DNA of 60,879 nucleotides from positions 40,254 to 101,132 of the forward strand of contig FN648609.1 of NCBI GenBank assembly GCA_000310025.1, written 5' to 3'. Shown in pieces: positions 22,491-32,520 of the stretch; positions within the stretch are counted from its first letter, which is position 1, and each line of letters starts with the position of its first letter. This DNA comes from Ectocarpus siliculosus (taxonomy: Eukaryota; Sar; Phaeophyceae; Ectocarpales; Ectocarpaceae). The notes under the pieces are model-generated. The model was given only the letters and a program-made list of their open reading frames with translations. It had not been told where the DNA came from and made no database searches. The position numbers were made by a program, and so were the translations under genes.

Positions 22491-24805
22491 TCCGAAAAAA
22501 CTTTGAGCCTCAAAATTTCCGAAATAAAAAAACTCGCCCTTACCAACAGGTGCTCAGTGAAGACGCCTACGCTAAAACCTATATCGTCGCCGTAGGGAGA
22601 GGCAAAAAAAATCAAAGTTACAAGCCTCGGAAAAAATAAGAGGGTACTAAGTGCGGACCCGAACTGTGGTATGTGGAGTGGTCGTATGTCGGTCAGGCGG
22701 CGGCGTACATCGGCACCCACCCCCGTTTGTCGGTTCGGAGGCACTTCAAACTTTTCTGGTCGTGTGACGAGGGTGAATTTTCGCATTTTCGCCATCGCGG
22801 GCAACGGTGAACTCGAGGATTCCCATTCAGCGGACGTTCTTCATTGTTGTAGTAATCTTCGCAGCTTTTCCCGAGTTTCATCTTCAGAACGTCGATCACT
22901 TTGCATCATACGCCACACAGATCTCTTTGGGGAATATAGGCACAGGGCTCCAGACGAGGCCGGGGCTACCCGCGGGCTGTACCCTCAGTAAGTAGTAGTC
23001 TTTGCTTTTCTTCCCGGAGTAGGTAAATACATTGGATAAAATATGGAATCGGCTAAGTTGGGGAAATATACTTTCTTTGCGTATGCATACAACAGGCAGC
23101 CCCAGTGTATCGGCTTGCCAGAGGGTATGCATGCTTGCAAGGATTCATCCCCCGACTTCGTCGCACCCTGAGGGTCATACCCTTGTGCCAATTGCTACAA
23201 TATTGCTCAGCCAATAACGCAGGACGCCAATCACTACGAGGCTAAGGCTCGTGTCTCCGTGGGTTCTGGGTGGCCTTTGCGTGGTCTAAGCCCACTGATG
23301 GACCTAGCCTTGCTCGCGTGAAGAACCTAGCCTTGCTACGTTCAACATCGGTTAGTCCTAAAGAGTTACTACCAAAGTGTAACCCAGGCTCGTGAGGGGC
23401 GGAAATCGCATACATGTATTTTTTTTTTTGAATTTGACCCAACGAATCTATTTTAATCTCTGGCGGGGCGGGGCAATCCAACAAAAGTACGTACTTGTAG
23501 TTGCATGGAAAGGCAGTGTGCACGCACAGACGCTCGCAAAGTAGGAAGCAATCGGCACACCATAGGGACGGAAAATTGCCAAATTTACCTAACTGCGGTG
23601 GCGTACTGGTGCTCGTGCCGTCACTGCTGTTGCCAAAAATGCGCACACCAGCCCCCGACCAAAATGTTTATATTTTTGGGATCGACCGCGCTAACCGGCT
23701 GGCCAATGAAAAGACGTCAGTCTTAGTGCGGTTGAAAACACAAAACAATTATACCTGCCATGAACTGGGACCCCGTGAGGGGGCAGCATGGGGGAGGCTA
23801 AACTATCCTTCGAATCAAAGACAGAAACGGCAGCAACAGAAGAAAACTGGACGCGTCTACCAAGGCTATTGTACGATGTTCGCTTAGGAGTACAGCAGTA
23901 CTTATGTACTGGTGTGTGTCAGACGCTCTCGGTCGCGTTTACTCACAGAAAGACAGATACGCACACCTTCCTTCTAGGCTGGCGACGCTGTTCGGTGCTC
24001 CAGTTATCGGATATTGGCTCCACTACTCCGGCGGTGGGGCGTGCGCGCGTGTGCGTGGAAGTACAAGATCTGCTGTAGGAGGATGGCGGGGGCACGGGAC
24101 TGTCAAAAAATGCCCCCTTCGGTCCCATTTGCGGCGTAATACCAAAGGTTCTGGCCACCAGCCACCAGCCACAAGCCACAAGCCACCAGGTGCTCACGGG
24201 GCACGGGGTGCTCAGTGCTCAGGTGCTCTGATTCGTTGCTCGTGTAGCCCCTCGGAGCCCCCGATTGGCGAGATGAAAATCGAGGCTCCTGCCATAGATA
24301 AGCATTGATTTACGGACTACATATACAGCAGCACTGGAACGGAAGTAAGTACGGCAGCAGTAGTTGCTCCCAACGCCACGTGGGAGACGACGGGGTGTCG
24401 CCGGGCACGCTCGAGGACATGCTTTCTTATCCTGTTTTCAGGAGGAAGAATATCGTCTTTCGCTCCGCCGCAGTTGTATCGTGGTTTTGTGGGGCCGTCG
24501 TAGCAGTTATTTTATTCGAGTCAGTGCCATCGACTGCTGCTGTGAACGGGTGATCCAAGTTGGGTGATCGCATGAATTTCGAACAATAATAATCCTTCCC
24601 GTCGTACAACATCGGATCGCAGTTAGTTATTATGCGAGTCAATGTCATCAACTGCTGTGAACGGGTGACACTGACTGTAGTATGAATTTCCAATACCCTT
24701 CTGTCCGGAAAAAGAAACTCAAGTATGGTGGCGACCAGCCACAATCAATCGTCACTTCCTTACCCTCCGGAAAGGAACGCTCTTGATGCCGAAGGACAGG
24801 GTTAG
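22488..24805. other. No clear gene; contains repeat R copy 4
   Basis: Open frames on the minus strand between 22436 and 23132 look mildly coding-like (for example TLVTRPEKFEVPPNRQTGVG at about 22700-22770), but I found no consistent exon chain or known domain. Tandem CCAGCCACAAG-type repeats lie near 24158-24190. A short imperfect duplication (GAGTCA-TG-CATC-ACTGCTG then TGTGAACGGGTGA) lies at about 24519 and 24635. Confidence 0.4.
23681..23860 (-). repeat. Dispersed repeat R copy 4
   Basis: Starts ATCGACCGCGCTAACCGG and CTGGCCAATGAAAAGACGTC. It continues through CATGAACTGGGACCCCGTGA and GCAGCATGGGGGAGGCTAAA into GCAGCAACAGAAGAAAAC. It matches copy 3 in reverse complement over about 170 bp. 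Confidence 0.75.
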
Positions 24806-26142
24806 GGTTATGCTGCCACGGCATCAGCACCTAGCCTCGATGTCGAGGGTTCGCAAGACGAAGAGTTGGACGACGAGCTCGCCACCCTCGTGGCAGACGA
24901 GCCCCCGCGTGCTGCCAAGCAGTCACCTCTGGCGACGGCGCTGCTGAAGACGGCCCTGGAAAACCCGGGTGGAGTTCGTTCATTGCTACGGGAGCAAGCG
25001 GAGACGGCCGCGCAAGGGTGCGGGTGCCAGACACCCCTTCCGCAATGGAAGAAAGGCGACCCGGGCGGGGTTACAACCTGTGGGCGCCAACAGGCCCATA
25101 TCATCGCTGGGGTGTCCATCCAGGTACGTGTAGTGGCTTTCTTTTTTCACGAAAGGCCGTGTAGCAGACGGTGGGCAGCCTCCCGTCAAGCCGATACGTG
25201 GATTGTACAGCAACCAACATGTAACACTAGAATGCTTGTAGTTGTATACCTACAAACCGCTCTCTCTCGTACGTGCTGGCTCTATCCCAGCCCGCAGAAG
25301 CAGTCTATGTTGAAGCTCTAACACGAACGAAACGCAGGAATATCCTGTTGCACGCAGCAGCCACATGGATGCAGAGTTAGGAGTGGCACGGTGCTTGGCC
25401 CTAACGTACATGCCCTCTCCAAGACCAAAGAAAGTCTGCAAAATCAAAGAGAGCATACAAAAAAAATACGCGCCGTGTCACGCAAGATATCAGTCCCCCC
25501 CCCGCACAAACGTTTGGCACACACACCCCGCACCAAATGTCAGAGGTTCACTCCCGCACTGGGCCCGAAGAGGTGTGTAGTCCCAACAAAACGTTTCGGG
25601 AAGTGGTCCACAAGAGCGTTACAACTCCGACGTTTTCTGCCTCGCCAATGTGCCTTTATTGAGGGCATTGAAGAACTGGAAATTACTATCGTGGGGGGGG
25701 TGATATCTTATACCACACGATGACATCGTTGCTTCACCTCAGGGTGCAAGATGAAACGACGGTACGCACGGTGGGTGGAGGAAATTAGACGCTTTAGGCG
25801 GTGTCAATTATCCTGCCACCTTGCTCAGGGGGAGCGGTCACTTGTATTTGTTGAAACTCACCATATTTCCTGCCCCTCCCCCACCCCTCTCTCCGCGCCC
25901 CCTCGCAGCATGTGCTCGACCGTCAGAAGGCGAGGGACAGCGAAGGCGACAATGTGCCGTACGTGCTTGCGCGCACGGTTAGGAGCAATCTACAATACTT
26001 GGCGGCGCAAGAGATTGGGGCTACTGGGCAAGGAAACCAATGCCGGCGCGGGGAATGTTTTGCAGCCGCTATGGGCATGTTTTGCGGCAAGGGGAAGGAG
26101 GGCATTCCTCGTGATGTCGTTCTAGCGTTGCTGAGGCACTAG
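24806..26142 (+). CDS. Gene of unknown function, last two exons
   Basis: Two exons join in phase 0. The first is about 24806-25123, ending VSIQ before GTACGTG. The second is 25909-26142, opening with HVLDRQKARDSEGD after CCTCGCAG and ending with RDVVLALLRH and a TAG stop. The first exon is acidic at its start (DVEGSQDEELDDELATL), then carries a short Cys cluster (CGCQTPL...CGRQ). The second has several Cys (NQCRRGECFAAAMGMFCGKG). The splice sites are good and the frames stay open, so I think it is a real gene, but I recognise no family. The first exon may begin at the AG just before 24806; further 5' exons are likely and were not found. The intron (25124-25908) contains no recognisable element. 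Confidence 0.55.
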
Positions 26143-26319
26143 TAGGCTCGCATCCACGGGTCTGTTCGAACGAGAGGCCTGGTTGAAGTCGACAGAGATG
26201 TTTTTTTTTTGTGGTTGTCTAGTTGCACTGGCGGACAGTGCGAAACTTTCGCTTAAAAAAATAATGCATAAGAGCAAGTACCAGGGTTGTTGTTGGGGGG
26301 CTACTCAGGCGTGCATGTG

Positions 26320-26412
26320 TGGGCAGAGGGGGACTAGAGGTTCTGCCCTCGACGTTTTTTTTTAGGGCAGAGGGGGAGTAGAGGGTCTGCGCTAGGCGTT
26401 TTTTTTTTTTTA
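26320..26412 (+). repeat. Short tandem duplication
   Basis: GGCAGAGGGGGACTAGAGGT followed by TCTGCCCTCGACG and a T run is repeated at once as GGCAGAGGGGGAGTAGAGGG then TCTGCGCTAGGCG and a longer T run. Period about 45 bp. Confidence 0.75.
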
Positions 26413-27651
26413 GCTCAGCTTGTTCTGTTTATCATTCTATACAGGGCCACTTGGCAACGAGCAAGAGGGACACAAAAAAATAAAAGGCGAGAAACGCTGC
26501 GGCAGTGCACCTGCGATGTGCGACGTCTAGTTGCGGCGTGATGCCGAAAAAGGAAATCCGCTGTCCGTCACCAGCGCATATGTGGAAGACAAGCTACGCG
26601 TAGGCCCCGCGACAGTCGACGCTTTTCCGCTGACATGCATCCTAAAAATACACGGCTGCCCAATCAAGCACACAAAGACCCGGCTGTCCCTTCCTCGGAT
26701 GCTGGCTTTGGCGCACGCCAAGCTCCACAGCTGCGAGGTGTGTATGTGTGTGTGTGTTTTTCCAAGCCATCTTTTGTTGTCTTTCTCCGCTACCCCCCCC
26801 AAAAAAAAAAAAATACGACCTTGCCACCATCGGCAGCGGCAGAGGGATGCGGTGGGTGCTCGCCATTTCTTCCGTAAGCCATGTAGAAAAAATGTGTCGT
26901 AGACCCGTGCGCAAAGACAAAAAATAATGCACACCTAGACTCGGTGTGGAAGACACGCAAAACAGAAGGGCCCGTGCGGTCTGTGTTTCTGTTTCTCCCC
27001 CCCGTGCGGACGTTTCCTTGCACCCCCCCCCCCCCCCCTCCCGAACAGTTCCGAGAGCAAACATTGATACAATGAAGTCGAGCGTCTCCTGGCATCCCTC
27101 GGGATACATTTTACCGGCACCCCCCCCCCCCTATAACGACACGTGCGAGGGTGCACAAAGAAGGGAAAAATAAGTTCGCCGAACCTCGAACCCTTAGGTG
27201 GTTTCCCTCTGTACTATACCCGCGCCTCCCCCCAATCGCCGCCACCCCGCTTGGCAGCAACAATAAAACCATCGTAAGTCAGAAATGACATAAATACAAA
27301 GCGATTCTATGGCTCACATTATATTCAAACACGACACGTTGCTAACACCACACACAAGGACGACGTCACTCACCCTCTTACGTTCATTGTTGAAAAAACC
27401 CCACCCCGACTACAGCTTCCATCGCATGCCAGCCGTTGCCCTCGTTTCGCGTCCGGCGGCCCACGCACCCAACCACCCGCCCACTCTCCCACAGCCCCAG
27501 CCATCGCAGAAAAGCTCCTCCCAACCAAGGCTCAAGGCTCGCTCCCATCGTCGCTACTACTGTTTGAGTCAGCTGATTCCCTGCTCTCGGGAACCTCGCT
27601 GTCATCACTGGACCCCACATACGCGTTCGCAAATCTGGCAGGTTTCCTGGT

Positions 27652-27772
27652 GTGCCTCTGCTGCCGTCGACCACGTGTTGCGCTTGACGGCCCTGGCGCC
27701 GCGGCCTTCTCCGGCGGCGGCGCAGACTGTCTCTGCCGCCGTCCACCACGTGTTGCGCTTGACGGCCCTGCA
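27652..27772 (+). repeat. Tandem duplication, about 78-bp period
   Basis: The block CCACGTGTTGCGCTTGACGG followed by CCCTG occurs at about 27669 and 27747, each preceded by a CTGC-GCCGTC-AC stretch. On the minus strand it would encode two copies of a GPSSATRG motif, but coding status is unproven. Confidence 0.75.
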
Positions 27773-27904
27773 CGTACCCGAAGCCAACTGGAGATACTAT
27801 CAAACGTCCCACGCACAACTTCATATGACCACGATTGGACTTCATAACCCAACCCCTTCGCAGGCAAAGGTACCCCAAGGTGTATCGAGTGGCAATTGAC
27901 GCAC

Positions 27905-30271
27905 TCAAAAGTTGACTTTGAGCTCGGCGTCTACCCCTAGGATTTCCGTCGCCTCGGACTCGCACCGCATGAACTCCCAACTATGACGTGGCCCTTTGAT
28001 CGGGCAGTTTGGTTTGCAGTTTCTACACTGCAGGGACGTCTCTATTTCTAGAGTGAGGCGATGTGCTTCTAGGAGTAAAGGTGTCTCTGCCTCGCAGCCG
28101 ACAGTCCAGGGAATACCGGTGTTTGGTTCTCTCCGCTTCATCGCACTCCTGCAGGCAAAATCACAAGATAAAAAAAGAGGCAAAACCGAGTGGCAAGTCG
28201 GGTACTACTAGCGGGGCACCGGAACATAGATTGAGGAAAGGCATACAGGGGTTGGTGTGGAGTGGGTGTGGTGGGTGGGTGGTTGAACTGATGGGATGGG
28301 ATGGTAAGCCGAGTAAATATCACCAACAGAGCAGCATTACAAGCAGTACGTGGAAGCACAGCGTTTAGAACCCTATAGAGGGCTGACTTGGACTTGTAAA
28401 ATGCATCCATCGACACTGACGGACTACCAACTCACCAAAGAAAGGGCTGGGGTGGCCTGCTCAGGAGTTCCATGCACGCATCTTCCCCTAGCGCGACGAC
28501 GTGCCCACATCCCAGCAAATGCCAGGCGGGATTCCCGGCATGCCACCCCCGGGAAATGCCGAACGTCGAGAGGAACAGTTCATGCTCGATCGTAGAATTT
28601 CGGGCACATGGAGGCTGCAGCACGGCGCGAAGATCATCCGCTGGCAGATCTAGGAGTCTTGACAACTCGAACAAGTTCAAGAAGTACCCCCATGTTGGAG
28701 TGGACACCATCGCGTGCATCGCGTCGCTCCGAACCCACGCCACCCTGCGTGAAGCAGAAACAAGAGAAAAAATGACCGCGGCAACATGAGCAACGGAAAT
28801 AGACAGCGTCGCGGCGACGCATGAGGGATTTTCAGGTGGCATGAGCCAACACCCTCAGCATAGTGCTCGGCAATACAATGGTAGTCGCAAAGGAGTAGTC
28901 AACAGCAGAACATCAAGGCACGTGACGAGTACATGGTAGTGCGTAATTGGCCTACACAGCAGTGCCTTGTAGTCATCAGAGCACGACGGCCGCCCACTGG
29001 TAACCCCACAGAGGCACCATAATAAAATTGAACGTAGAACATACCTCCGTTTCGTTTTCTCCGGAAGCTCTTGTTCCTCTTGTTCGTCTGGCGTTTCTGT
29101 ACTACCCCCCCCCCCCCTCCTGGGCTGTCGTCGCGCCAACGGCCGGGTTGGTATCTCTAGGGGTCCCACGGTGTTCTTCAGCACCGCTCCCAGCCGGCAC
29201 GCACAAGTTATCTTCTCCTCTGTCCTCAAGCCTGGGTCGTGTCGCGTCCTTCCCCCTAAAAGCCAACCACCAAACCCTGTGCGGCTTGGTGTCCCCCTGG
29301 CTGCGGAAAACACCGGCCTTCTCCAGTTGGTCTTGTATCCTTTTCCCCTTGGTCGCCCCACTACCCCTCCCCCCTAGCCCCTGATAAAAAACGCTAATAG
29401 CGTTTTTTTCTAGACCCAGAGCCGTCTCTACTTCTTCCTGATGGCGCCAACAGCATTGCACTGGTTGGGTGCACAACAGGGTCACGATGTCTGGACCAGT
29501 GGCGACTGCAGAGAAAGCGGTTGCGTCGCTTCCTGCTGTGCCTGCGCGCCAAGGAAAATGCGGTGTTGGGTCATGTCTAGGTTTACGGTGTCAAAACTTA
29601 AACGTCTGCGCACCCTACTCGGACGCGATAGTAGTACTTCATTTCAAAGCTCTCCACCCCAGCTATCTTTCACTCTCGGGACACTTTTGGCCAGGTTCTG
29701 CTCCCATGGAGCCTGCTCTGCCTGAAGGCAGGGTACTTTCAGCGGGGTGGGGGGATAAGGCTGTCTCAAAAACATCCTCAATTTTACCAAAATGTACTGG
29801 GCAACTGCTGTTTACAACCAAATTCGCCGCTGCCTTCGGAATTAGTTGGGCATACAACTGCAATACTCTGAGGCAAAAACCCGCATTGATCGGCAGCCTG
29901 CACTCGCCGTCCGAAGGAGTTGATGCGTACCTGGCCCTTGTCATGCCGCGGGCCGGTTTTTAGACCAAAAATCGACATTTTGGTCTCAACTCGAGGTTAT
30001 ACGTGATTGCCAGCAATCGCGCAGACGATTCCTCGCTCCAGCATGGGACAGCGGTTGGCATCAAACACTCTTATGGTGTCGGTGCTGTCTGCTAAGTGGC
30101 AAGCCCGAAATGTGGCCTCTTTGGTAAGCCCTAAAACGGGGCAGCCAGCGTGGTCGGCATGCAAAAATCGTGTGGTGCGAACTCTACTCACAGCCACCCA
30201 CATGGCACCAAAACTTCAGGAAGGGTCTATCTGGGTACCATGGTCGACTCCTTACCTTGTGGGTCCGCCAT
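27905..30271 (-). CDS. Multi-exon gene of unknown function (3' exons well supported)
   Basis: The last two exons, 28744-28436 and 28148-27905, join in frame. The donor is TTTG|GTGAGTTG and the acceptor TTGCCTGCAG, with phase 2 closing to Trp. The reading stays open to a TGA at 27905. An upstream exon ending at 29045 (KTKR, then AG|GTATGTTC) has exactly the phase needed to join VAWVRSDAMHAMVSTP. That exon probably starts near 29420, after CATCAG, and contains RIQDQLEKAGVFRSQGDTKP and HRVWWLAFRGKD. It can be read only if the frame is corrected across a run of 13 C at 29105-29117. The C-terminal exon has CRNCKPNC and RCESEATEILGVDAELKV. A possible start is ATGGCGGACCCACAAG|GTAAGG at 30271. Exons between 29450 and 30271 are uncertain. 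No family is recognised; the paired Cys may bind metal. Confidence 0.5.
29957..29992. repeat. Short palindrome
   Basis: GACCAAAAATCGACATTTTGGTC forms a near-perfect hairpin around a short loop at about 29963-29985. It is isolated and of unknown meaning. Confidence 0.6.
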
Positions 30272-31376
30272 GATGACGCTGGAGCAGATGGCGCCACGGG
30301 CCCTCAGCAGCCCAGCTGTGAACACGCTCTAACTATGTGCGATTCGGCCTGTTTCCGCCACTCTCGTTGGACCACGTTTCACAGTCCCGTTAGTTCTATT
30401 TTTGAAACCGTCTGAATTTTTTTCGTCGAAATTAGCTGTATTTGTCAGAGGAAACCTGCCACCTCGAGTGCGGCCTCAATTGCATCAATCAATATAGACT
30501 TCACTACAATTATGTCGGAAGTGTTATGGAGGAACAGAGAATAAAAGAGGGAAGGGAGCAAGCTCGTTGCTCCTGGCTTCGGGTACTCACAGTTGTTGTT
30601 TGATCTCTTGTTTAGCCTTCTTAGACCAGGTCCGCTCAGCGCCCACTCGGAGAGTGAGAGAGCGGGGCTGGGATTTTGATCTTCCTTCAAGCTACTTCAA
30701 TACCCCTCAACGTCGCCAAATATCCATATCCAAAGAAAATTCAAAATATCCAATAAGCGCTTATACAACGTTCATGAAACGCTCGTACAATGCAAATACA
30801 CTAGTTGCTCCATTACAGAAGCCTGAGACGCAAGAGTTCAACCATTGTTGCACTCTAAAAGCAAGACGTTTTTTTTCGGTGCATCAGTTCGCGGTCGCCT
30901 TGAGACTGTTTTTGTCGCCGGCTGTTGCCCGCTGCAGCGGGCAAGTCTCTGGATCACAGCGCCCCTGTCGCGAGCTCGAAACTCCAAAGGCGAGTAGAGT
31001 TACAGCACGGTGAATGCACGCAACCACTATTATTTCAGTCATTGAGCTAAACGTTGCGGTGCGGAAAATCGTTTTTAATTGTTTTTAAATGGGGTTTAAA
31101 CATTTTTTTTTTCGGCCGTCTTCGCCGACGTGGGCGTGCCACTCTCACAATCACAGCGCCCCTGTCGCGAGCTCTAGAAGACTCCAAAGGCGAGCCGAGT
31201 TACAGCACCGTGAAGTACGACTAAATCTCCTGCGTCCGGGGGCGTCTACGGTAACGTAGGGACTGTCACCTCAAAGAATCACGAAGAAGCTCATTGGACG
31301 AGATTTGGGAGAACGTCAACTCCAACGGTTGAACCATGACCGACCACCACGCACGTTTTTTTTTCTTCTTCTTAAC
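30272..31376. other. Intergenic stretch left of the LTR element
   Basis: No supported gene. Two copies of a segment with ATCACAGCGCCCCTGTCGCG and CTCCAAAGGCGAG...GTTACAGCAC lie at about 30951-31013 and 31150-31213, in the same orientation. Confidence 0.5.
30951..31213 (+). repeat. Direct repeat, about 200 bp apart
   Basis: ATCACAGCGCCCCTGTCGCG followed by AGCTC, then GA-ACTCCAAAGGCGAG-CGAGTTACAGCAC-GTGAA, occurs twice with small differences. The copies lie immediately upstream of the LTR element insertion site. Confidence 0.7.
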
Positions 31377-31380
31377 CCAG
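31377..31380 (+). repeat. Target site duplication, left copy (CCAG)
   Basis: CCAG at 31377-31380 is repeated at 43849-43852, immediately outside the two TG...CA LTRs. A 4-bp duplication fits integrase-mediated insertion of the whole 31381-43848 element. Confidence 0.85.
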
Positions 31381-31648
31381 TGTGGTGGTATGCACGCGTG
31401 ATGAGGTCTGGTTGACCCGTGAAGAAGAACTCACTTGTTGTTACTCTTGTAGAACAGCAGCAGCAGTAGCTGTTGCCTTGGGTATCGGTAGGAATGACAC
31501 CAAGGGGCACAGGATCCTCTGCACAAGCAGGGGCTACTAGATCCTGTCCCCTGCTTTTTATCCTTCCGCGGAGAGTTACATCTCTCCGCGTCTTCCAGAA
31601 GGAACCAAGCTCTTCTATGTTCCGTCTACACATCTGAATCCTATAACA
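31381..31648 (-). repeat. 3' LTR (left end)
   Basis: Matches 43581-43848 except at offsets 4, 25 and 216. Boundaries are fixed by TG...CA and by the CCAG duplication. It contains the inverted repeat CGGAGAG/CTCTCCG around TTACAT. The open frame across it is LTR sequence, not a gene. Confidence 0.95.
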
Positions 31649-32228
31649 CTAGCCCACCCTGGAGGTTCTCATACGCAGATACTGTAAAACCTCGGAGTCT
31701 TGACAAGCAATTGTCGAGTCTCTAAATGAAAGTATCGAGGATGTGGAGCTCCAAAACAGCACAATTCACCCTCCCACACCTCTCACTCGATGAGTCGCAA
31801 GACCATCGTTTGACTTCTAAAACGACAAAAAGACACAGACAGGAAGGAACTGACGGGGCTAAGAAAAGCCTACGACGACCGGAAGAAGATCGGAACCAAA
31901 GAAAGGAAGACACAAAAAAAGGAAGAAAAACAGAAAAGAAAAACAGAAAAGAAAAACAAAGGTCGTCAAAACGACAAAAAGAAAGGGTCACTGCAGGAAC
32001 CACAACAAGACCGGTATCGTAAGAAAACGACAAGATACGCCATTCACGCAGTCGCCACGGCAGTGTAGAAGGGGCATCAATGGGCGCGAAACACCTACAG
32101 GTCGTGACCAAACGCTAAAGGCACAAAATAAAGCGCGGAGAAAGCGAAAACCAACCAAGGCTAAAAAAAAAAAAACAACCCAAACAACGCTGAAAACAAC
32201 AGAAAGCCAAGACAACTAGCACGTCGTC
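31649..32228 (-). other. 3' untranslated part of the retrotransposon
   Basis: Lies between the integrase C-terminal frame and the 3' LTR. On the plus strand it is A/G-rich (31850-31990, repeated GAAAAACAGAAAA units), so it is a pyrimidine-rich tract in the element's sense strand. No open frame of interest was found. Confidence 0.7.
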
Positions 32229-32520
32229 TTAATGTGGGCGCGCAACGTTATCAGGCAACGAATCAGTCCCGGGGTCACCACGCGACATGTCGACGTTGCG
32301 AAGGATCCCCTTAAAAAGGGCACTGCCGCTGTGAACTTGGAGGCACCAGAATCCGGAGACGGCGGTTTCAGCGGTGGAGTAGCGAACATCAGGAAGGGCG
32401 AGCTTGACAGGGCCAGGATCGTCCAAGAAGCGGACGACGTAGAAGTCGGACGGTAGAGGCGGTCCAGTAATCTTGCCCAACCACCATAATCCATCGCGAG
32501 CTTTGTACCAGAAGAAGGCG
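32229..32520 (-). pseudogene. Integrase C-terminal segment in the +1 frame
   Basis: After the integrase core reads MVVNER, the sequence continues sensibly one base later as FFWYKARDGLWWLGKI and then PSDFYVVRFLDDPGPVKLAL, to a TAA at 32229. A WY/WW-K-I-T-G-P segment followed by FYVVRFLDD looks like the chromo/SH3-like tail common at the end of gypsy integrases. Only about 95 codons separate the DD35E glutamate region from the stop. The segment usually found between core and tail in related elements seems shortened, so an internal deletion accompanying the shift is likely. Confidence 0.6.

Larger units (their letters stand above)
26143..27904. other. Intergenic, low-complexity rich
   Basis: No supported gene. 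The region holds a small tandem duplication (26320-26412), poly-C tracts (27026-27040, 27121-27131) and a duplicated block at 27652-27772. Downstream of the minus-strand gene ending at 27905, an open frame (minus 27867-27532) ends in a Ser/Asp-rich tail but has no exon support. Confidence 0.45.

Noticed and set aside
25250-25330. Possible tRNA on the minus strand (translated antisense gives an AGIEPAR-like peptide)
   Set aside because: The would-be T arm (GGCTCTATCCCAGC) lacks the TTCGA core and no acceptor stem can be formed.
31316-31633. 105-codon minus-strand frame across the left LTR
   Set aside because: The same frame occurs in the other LTR; it is LTR sequence.
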